Part shown: in pieces, positions 59,980 to 64,000 of the stretch
Position numbering within the stretch: the stretch's first letter is position 1
Layout of the letters: each line of letters starts with the position of its first letter
Source: Nonomuraea sp. SBT364
GTDB lineage: Bacteria; Actinomycetota; Actinomycetes; Streptosporangiales; Streptosporangiaceae
NCBI RefSeq assembly: GCF_001083785.1
Contig: NZ_LAVL01000013.1
Span: 74,015 to 138,014 of the forward strand
Length of the DNA stretch: 64,000 nucleotides
Reading direction: 5' to 3'
Made by a program: the position numbers and the translations under genes
The notes under the pieces: generated by a model
Databases searched by the model: none
Seen by the model: only the letters and a program-made list of their open reading frames with translations
What the model was told of the DNA's origin: nothing

Positions 59980-60077
59980 TGTCGCCTCCGTACCACTTAC
60001 CCACTACACCCGCCGTATACATTACCCACCCTGTTGCCGGGGTAAAGGTGCTCTTGGCGAGCTAGTTATGATCTTGC

Positions 60078-60296
60078 CTAGCCTCGGTCACTGGCCACCA
60101 GAGCGAGGACGTGGAGGTGTTTGCGGGCGATCCGCTCGACGAGGCTGGGGTGGGCATAGCCGGTGACCTCCAGCGCTCCGTAGTGCGCGGCCTCGACGCA
60201 GCGCGTCACCGTGGCGGAGGAGTGGACGCCCGCGAACTCCTCGCACAGCGCCGTCTCCACCTCCGCGTACGGGCTCGGATCCGCCTCGGTGCTCAC
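60078..60296 (-). CDS. Hypothetical protein (72 residues)
   Basis: The product MSTEADPSPYAEVETALCEE... has a helical look. Its C-terminal half carries ALEVTGYAHPSLVERIARKHL, which resembles the helical arm of small three-helix-bundle proteins of actinobacteria, though only loosely. GAGGTGG lies 4-6 bp before the GTG start at 60296. It is on the same strand as upp and lies between upp and the PH-domain gene. The function is unknown. Confidence 0.6.
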   Translation of the reverse strand: MSTEADPSPYAEVETALCEEFAGVHSSATVTRCVEAAHYGALEVTGYAHPSLVERIARKHLHVLALVASDRG

Positions 60297-60424
60297 GACG
60301 CCACCTCGGCGATCGGACTAACGCTCATCGTGCTCCCCCACGGCCCTGCGGAAGTTGCCTTCCTCACTCTTCGTACCCACACAAGTACAGTATGTAACGA
60401 ACAGGTCGCGGGGCGTGAGTCGTT

Positions 60425-61063
60425 TCAGACGACTCCGTAGAGGCGGTCGCCCGCGTCGCCCAGGCCCGGAACGATGTAGCCGTGCTCGTTCAGCCGCTCG
60501 TCGAGCGCGGCGGTGACGACCCGGATCGGCTTGCCGGAGTTGGCGAAGACCTTGTCCATGTACGCCAGTCCCTCGGGGGCGGCCAGCAGGCACAGCGCCG
60601 TGACGTCCACGGCCCCCCGGTCGAACAGGAACTGCACCGCCGCCGCCAGCGTGCCGCCCGTGGCCAGCATCGGGTCGACCACGTAGCACTGCCGTCCGGA
60701 CAGGTCGTCGGGCAGCCGGGTCGCGTACGTCTCGGCCTGCAGCGTCGACTCGTTGCGGATCATGCCGAGGAAGCCGACCTCGGCCGTGGGCAGCAGCCGC
60801 GTCATGCCTTCCAGCATGCCGAGCCCGGCACGCAGGATCGGGACCACGAGAGGAGCCGGCTTGGCCAGCCGTACGCCCCGGGCGGTGGCGACCGGCGTCT
60901 GGACGGTCACGTCCGTGACGCGCACGTCGCGGGTGGCCTCGTACGCCAGCAGCGTCACCAGCTCGTCCGCGAGCCTGCGGAAGGTGGGGGAGTCGGTGCG
61001 GACATCGCGCAGTGTGGTGAGCTTGTGCGCCACAAGCGGATGGTCGACGACGAGGGTTTCCAT
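60425..61063 (-). CDS. upp: Uracil phosphoribosyltransferase
   Basis: Upp converts uracil and PRPP to UMP in pyrimidine salvage. The 212-residue protein from ATG 61063 ([20 protein letters not shown]) has the type-specific [17 protein letters not shown] and the PRPP loop [36 protein letters not shown] at the C-terminus is the uracil-binding motif. The frame is open to 61144, but the earlier part is not family-like. It is divergent from the tadA cluster. Confidence 0.96.
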   Translation of the reverse strand: METLVVDHPLVAHKLTTLRDVRTDSPTFRRLADELVTLLAYEATRDVRVTDVTVQTPVATARGVRLAKPAPLVVPILRAGLGMLEGMTRLLPTAEVGFLGMIRNESTLQAETYATRLPDDLSGRQCYVVDPMLATGGTLAAAVQFLFDRGAVDVTALCLLAAPEGLAYMDKVFANSGKPIRVVTAALDERLNEHGYIVPGLGDAGDRLYGVV

Positions 61064-61188
61064 AAGGGACAACGCTATCTTGTGTGCTACGTACCGGCAC
61101 GTTGTGACCTCGGTTTTGATCACAATTTGGTCGGAGCGGCACACGACGGCAGGCCGGGTCTGGAACGATTGGAAACCGGCTAGAGGCT

Positions 61189-61737
61189 ATGGTCCATCAG
61201 GGCCGGCTGTGGGGGATGGCGATGGCGATGACAGACGAAGACGCGCTCGATTTCGCCATCGTGGTCTACCGCGAGGACGAGTGCTGGGACGCCGAGCTGC
61301 TACCGGTCGCGCTCACGTCCGACCTGCAAGGGCTGATCAAGGCCCTGCGCCAGCAGCCGAGCGAGAGCGGCACGATTGGCCTGGTCGCCGTTGGGGATGA
61401 GTTCTTCGTGGCGCTGCGCGTACTCGGCGATCGGGTCGATGTCTTCCTCTCCGACATCGCCGCGTCCTGGGACTTCCCGCTGGCCACGCAGGTCCTCGAC
61501 TACCTCGACGTGCCCGTGCCCGACGAGGAGGAGCTCGACGAGATCCTGCAGGACGAGGACACCGCGCTGCCCGCCGGCGACCTGTCGATCTTCGCCGACC
61601 TCGGGCTGGACGAGATGGAGCTGGGCATCCTCTCCGGTGACGTCGACCTGCTGCCCGACGAGGTGCTGTCGAGCGTCGCCGCGCGGCTGGGCTTCTCCGA
61701 GCCGTTCGAGCGTGCCATCGAATCGGTCTTCGACTGA
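61189..61737 (+). CDS. tRNA adenosine deaminase-associated protein, copy 1
   Basis: This acidic protein (182 residues from ATG 61189) belongs to a small actinobacterial family found next to tadA; its exact role is unknown. The N-terminal half has DFAIVVYREDECWDAELLP and FFVALRVLGDRVDVFLSDIAA; the C-terminal half is highly acidic, with DEEELDEILQDEDTALPAGDL. ATG 61222 could be the real start (GGGGG just upstream). The next gene is a diverged copy, 15 bp downstream. Confidence 0.8.
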   Translation: MVHQGRLWGMAMAMTDEDALDFAIVVYREDECWDAELLPVALTSDLQGLIKALRQQPSESGTIGLVAVGDEFFVALRVLGDRVDVFLSDIAASWDFPLATQVLDYLDVPVPDEEELDEILQDEDTALPAGDLSIFADLGLDEMELGILSGDVDLLPDEVLSSVAARLGFSEPFERAIESVFD

Positions 61738-61752
61738 CCCCCTGGAGCGCAC

Positions 61753-62229
61753 ATGGCGGCCAACACCTTCTCTGCGGCCTTCGTCAGGACCGCCGGCGGC
61801 TGGAGCGGCGCCGAGGTCGACCTGCGTGACGCCGAGATCGTCGACGACCTCGGCGACGCCGTGACCGAGGCGCTCAGCCTGTCGGGCGACGAGCTGGCGC
61901 TGCTCTGCGTCGAGGTGGAGGACGAATGGTTCGCCATCGTCCGCTACCGCGACGACGACGAGCCCCGGGTCTTCCTCTCCGACGCCCACGCGGTCCCCGC
62001 CGACCGCCTGGGTGAGCTGTTCGCCGAGTTCGCCGGCGTCGTGCCCGACAAGGAGGGCACCGAGCTCGGCGTCCGCCCCGCCGGCGACCTCGAGCTCCTG
62101 GCCGACCTCGGCGTCAGCGCCGAGGAACTGCTGGAGCTGAGCATGGAGGAGGGGATGCTGCCGGCCGACATCCTCTCGGTGCTGGCCGAGCGGCTGTCGT
62201 TCGGCGACGAGCTCGACCGGCTGAGATGA
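61753..62229 (+). CDS. tRNA adenosine deaminase-associated protein, copy 2
   Basis: This 158-residue protein shares the layout of the previous gene: a variable N-terminal arm, FAIVRYRDDDEPRVFLSDAHAV, and an acidic C-terminal half with DLELLADLGVSAEELLELSMEEGMLPAD, where copy 1 has DLSIFADLGLDEMELGILSGDVDLLPDE. It looks like a diverged tandem duplicate. It overlaps tadA by 4 bp (ATGA), so the three genes are coupled. Confidence 0.8.
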   Translation: MAANTFSAAFVRTAGGWSGAEVDLRDAEIVDDLGDAVTEALSLSGDELALLCVEVEDEWFAIVRYRDDDEPRVFLSDAHAVPADRLGELFAEFAGVVPDKEGTELGVRPAGDLELLADLGVSAEELLELSMEEGMLPADILSVLAERLSFGDELDRLR

Positions 62230-62681
62230 GCCACACCGCCGCGATGCGCCTGGCACTCGCCCAGGCCGCCGCGGCCGGCGAGCGCGGCGAGGTCCCCGTC
62301 GGCGCCGTCGTGCTGGACCCGCTCGGCGAGGTCCTCGCCGAGGCCGGCAACGACCGCGAGGCGAGCGCCGACCCCACCGCCCACGCCGAGGTCCTCGCCC
62401 TGCGCCTGGCCGCCCGCCGGCTCGGCCGGTGGCGCCTGACCGGCTGCACGCTCGTCGTCACGCTCGAACCCTGCACGATGTGCGCCGGCGCCGCCGTCCT
62501 GGCGCGCGTCGCCACGATCGTGTACGGGGCGGCCGACGAGAAGGGGGGCGCCGCCGGTTCCCTCTGGGACGTCGTCCGCGACCGCCGCCTCAACCACCGC
62601 CCCGAGGTCGTCATGGGCGTCCTGGCCGAGGAAAGCTCCGCGATCCTCAAGGAGTTCTTCGGCACTCGGCGGATCCGGTAA
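62226..62681 (+). CDS. tadA: tRNA-specific adenosine deaminase TadA
   Basis: TadA converts A34 to inosine in the anticodon of tRNA-Arg(ACG). The 151-residue protein has the zinc site HAEVLALRLAARRLG with catalytic HAE, the PCxxC motif LEPCTMCAGAAVLARV, and VYGAADEKGGAAGSL. It starts at ATG 62226, inside the end of the upstream gene. A tRNA-Ser follows 10 bp after the stop. Confidence 0.95.
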   Translation: MSHTAAMRLALAQAAAAGERGEVPVGAVVLDPLGEVLAEAGNDREASADPTAHAEVLALRLAARRLGRWRLTGCTLVVTLEPCTMCAGAAVLARVATIVYGAADEKGGAAGSLWDVVRDRRLNHRPEVVMGVLAEESSAILKEFFGTRRIR

Positions 62682-62691
62682 GCTCGTCGGC

Positions 62692-62778
62692 GGTGGTGTC
62701 GCCTAGTGGCCGAGGGCGCACGCCTCGAAAGCGTGTGATGGGGCAACTCATCCGTGGGTTCAAATCCCACCACCACCG
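62692..62778 (+). tRNA. tRNA-Ser, anticodon CGA
   Basis: The 87-base RNA folds as a class II tRNA. The acceptor arms are GGTGGTG (62692-62698) and CACCACC (62771-62777), the anticodon stem-loop is CACGC-CTCGAAA-GCGTG with anticodon CGA, the long variable arm is TGATGGGGCAACTCATC and the T arm is GTGGG-TTCAAAT-CCCAC. The discriminator is G and no CCA is encoded. It reads UCG. It lies 10 bp after tadA and 4 bp before the presumed IS481 end. Confidence 0.97.
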
Positions 62779-62802
62779 CTCGTGTGATGTCTCACGACAT
62801 CG

Positions 62803-62834
62803 GAAACCCTCGAACCTACGGGTTCGGGGGTTTC
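62803..62834. terminator. Hairpin at the end of the transposase gene and after tRNA-Ser
   Basis: GAAACCCTCGAACC (62803-62816) pairs with GGTTCGGGGGTTTC (62821-62834), 14 bp with one T-G wobble and the loop TACG. It could end transcription in both directions. Confidence 0.7.
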
Positions 62835-64000
62835 GTCGTGTTGGGGTTTGCCTGGGGTTGGTAGTCGCGGGCGGGGTCGATGGTCAGCTCGCGCAGGAGT
62901 TCTCCGGTGATGGCGTTGGCGACGCGGACGTGCAGGTCGTCGATCAGCAGGATGACGTGGGTTCGGGCGTGGGTTCGGCCGATGCCGATGTGGTGCAGGC
63001 GGCCGTTGACGCGCAGGGTGACCACGCCGGAGGCGTCGATGCGGTCGTGGCGGACGCGGGCGTGGGTGTCGGTGTCGCGGCTGCTGTCGGGCAGGGCCTT
63101 GGGCGAGGTGGCGTAGACGGCCGCGGGGGTGGCGCGGTGCGGCAGGGACCGGTGCGGGCGATGGTGGTTGTAGGCATCGCAGAAGTGGTCCAGGAGTGTC
63201 TGCAGGTCGGTCAGGGTGGCCGGCTGGCCGGGCTGGGCGCGGAGCCAGTTCTTCATGGTCTGCTGGAAGCGTTCGACTTTGCCGCAGGTGGTGGGGTGGT
63301 TGGGGGTGGAGTTCTTCTGCCGGACGTGCAGGCGGCGCAGGTCGTGTTCGAAGGCGTTGCGGCCGCCGCGGCCGCCGGCGAGCCGGGTGGTGAAGACCAT
63401 GCCGTTGTCGGTGAGGGTGGAGGCCGGGACGCCGTGTGCGGTGACCGCGGCGCGGAAGGTGGTTCGCACGATCGGGCCGGTGACGCGGGCGTGCGCGGTC
63501 ACCGACAGGGCGTAGCGGGAGTGGTCGTCCAGCCAGGACAGGATCTCGCTGTCGGTGCCGTCGGCCAGCCGGTAGTGGGTGAAGTCGGCCTGCCAGGTCT
63601 CGTTCGGCAACTCGGCTTGGAAGCGGGTGTAGGAGGCGCGGGGTCGTTTCTTCGGCTCAGGCGTCACCAGGCCGCGACGGGTGAGGTGACGGCTGATGGT
63701 GGCCCGCGACACCGTCCGTTGATGGTGCTGTCGCAGGTGCCAGGCGATGGTGTCCGGTCCGGCGTCCAGCCCCTGCTCGGCGAGTTCCTTGCGCAGCCGG
63801 ACGATCAGCTCGACCGTATCGGCGTCGATCCCGTTCGGCGAGGTCTTCGGTCGTCGTGACCGGGGCTCGAACGCCGCCTCGCCCTCGGCCCGGTAGCGCG
63901 CGACGAGCTTGGAGACCCAGCCCTTGGACACCCCGTAGGTGCGGGCGACCTCTGCCTGGGAGCGGCCCTCGACGACAACGGCGGTGATGACAACTCTGGC
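62816..64000 (-). CDS. IS481-family transposase (5' end outside window)
   Basis: This is a DDE transposase. The frame is open from the window edge to the stop at 62816-62818, giving 394 codons. Its N-terminal HTH is VVVEGRSQAEVARTYGVSKGWV, continuing beyond the GTG at 63931 that is only an internal codon. The catalytic core has WQADFTHYRL (Asp), LTDNGMVFTT (Asp), and CGKVERFQQTMKNWL (Glu). The C-terminal RPHRSLPHRATPAAVY is typical of the family. The start is right of 64000; nothing visible suggests that it is broken. Confidence 0.9.
   Translation of the reverse strand, partial: ARVVITAVVVEGRSQAEVARTYGVSKGWVSKLVARYRAEGEAAFEPRSRRPKTSPNGIDADTVELIVRLRKELAEQGLDAGPDTIAWHLRQHHQRTVSRATISRHLTRRGLVTPEPKKRPRASYTRFQAELPNETWQADFTHYRLADGTDSEILSWLDDHSRYALSVTAHARVTGPIVRTTFRAAVTAHGVPASTLTDNGMVFTTRLAGGRGGRNAFEHDLRRLHVRQKNSTPNHPTTCGKVERFQQTMKNWLRAQPGQPATLTDLQTLLDHFCDAYNHHRPHRSLPHRATPAAVYATSPKALPDSSRDTDTHARVRHDRIDASGVVTLRVNGRLHHIGIGRTHARTHVILLIDDLHVRVANAITGELLRELTIDPARDYQPQANPNTTKPPNP

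Larger units (their letters stand above)
62783..64000. mobile_element. IS481-family insertion sequence (right part outside window)
   Basis: The element begins about 4 bp after the tRNA-Ser, with TGTGATGTCTCACGACATC (62783-62801). This contains GATGTC and GACATC as inverted arms and starts with the TGT end seen in many IS481 elements. The transposase gene reads towards it and runs off the right edge, so the other end and the target-site duplication cannot be seen. Confidence 0.75.

Noticed and set aside
62429..63859. 476-codon plus-strand frame across tadA, tRNA-Ser and the IS element
   Set aside because: It would read through a structured tRNA and the antisense of the transposase. Both known features explain the DNA.
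62816..63931. Complete 371-residue transposase starting at GTG 63931
   Set aside because: The frame remains open to base 64000, and the upstream codons give a typical N-terminal HTH, so the true start is outside the window.

Overview
The window is a high-GC actinobacterial chromosome segment around the replication origin. The gene content and order fit Streptosporangiaceae (for example Nonomuraea-like organisms), but that family call is an inference from order and codon use, not from a search. Evidence for Actinobacteria: GTG and TTG starts, the order dnaA / rpmH-rnpA-yidD-yidC-jag-rsmG-parA-parB, and the block trxA-trxB-anti-sigma-sigM-pseudokinase-murJ-DUF6049-pcnA that is also seen in Mycobacterium and Streptomyces.

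Layout. (1) 1-4.9 kb: 5' part of dnaA on the minus strand (its 3' end, and presumably dnaN, lie left of the window), a DnaA-box-rich intergenic region, then the rpmH to rsmG cluster. (2) 4.9-9.7 kb: a split parABS locus. parA and parB are 1.15 kb apart, separated by a 20-bp tandem array. Five parS sites follow, four of them in pairs that bracket a gene-poor 1.5 kb holding a second (15/16-bp) array. (3) 9.7-14 kb: threonine aldolase, D-Ala-D-Ala ligase, PLP aminotransferase, GNAT. (4) 14-22.4 kb, minus strand: trxA, trxB, anti-sigma factor, sigM-type sigma factor, a pseudokinase, the lipid II flippase MurJ and a DUF6049 envelope protein. (5) 22.5-34.7 kb: YbaK, CCA-adding enzyme, MFS, Idi, a PadR-ino1 pair with a clear operator, PBP1-type synthase, two polyprenol-dependent mannosyltransferase-like proteins, endonuclease IV. 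(6) 35-37.2 kb: rpsF-ssb-rpsR-rplI. (7) 37.3-42.6 kb: polar amino acid ABC transporter, APC permease, MATE exporter. (8) 42.6-46.4 kb: dnaB carrying two inteins, preceded by a DnaA-box-like cluster. (9) 46.4-60.3 kb: accessory and regulatory genes (serine hydrolase, SoxR, phosphoesterase, Lrp, SMP-30, ABC-2 exporter with a two-component system, a second beta-clamp-like dnaN, MarR/NmrA, GntR, XRE-TPR, PH-domain protein with a coupled 52-residue ORF). (10) 60.4-64 kb: upp, two tandem tadA-associated genes, tadA, tRNA-Ser(CGA), and an IS481-type element running off the right edge.

How it fits together: the left 10 kb is the initiation and segregation centre (DnaA, oriC boxes, ParABS), with the replicative helicase 40 kb away. 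The middle builds envelope precursors (MurJ, Ddl, PBP, Idi for polyprenols, Ino1 for inositol lipids, mannosyltransferases). The most notable items are the DnaB double intein, whose P-loop intein has all marks of class 3; the two tandem arrays tied to parABS; DnaA-box-like words inside the dnaA linker-coding region and upstream of dnaB; and a beta-clamp paralogue far from dnaA.
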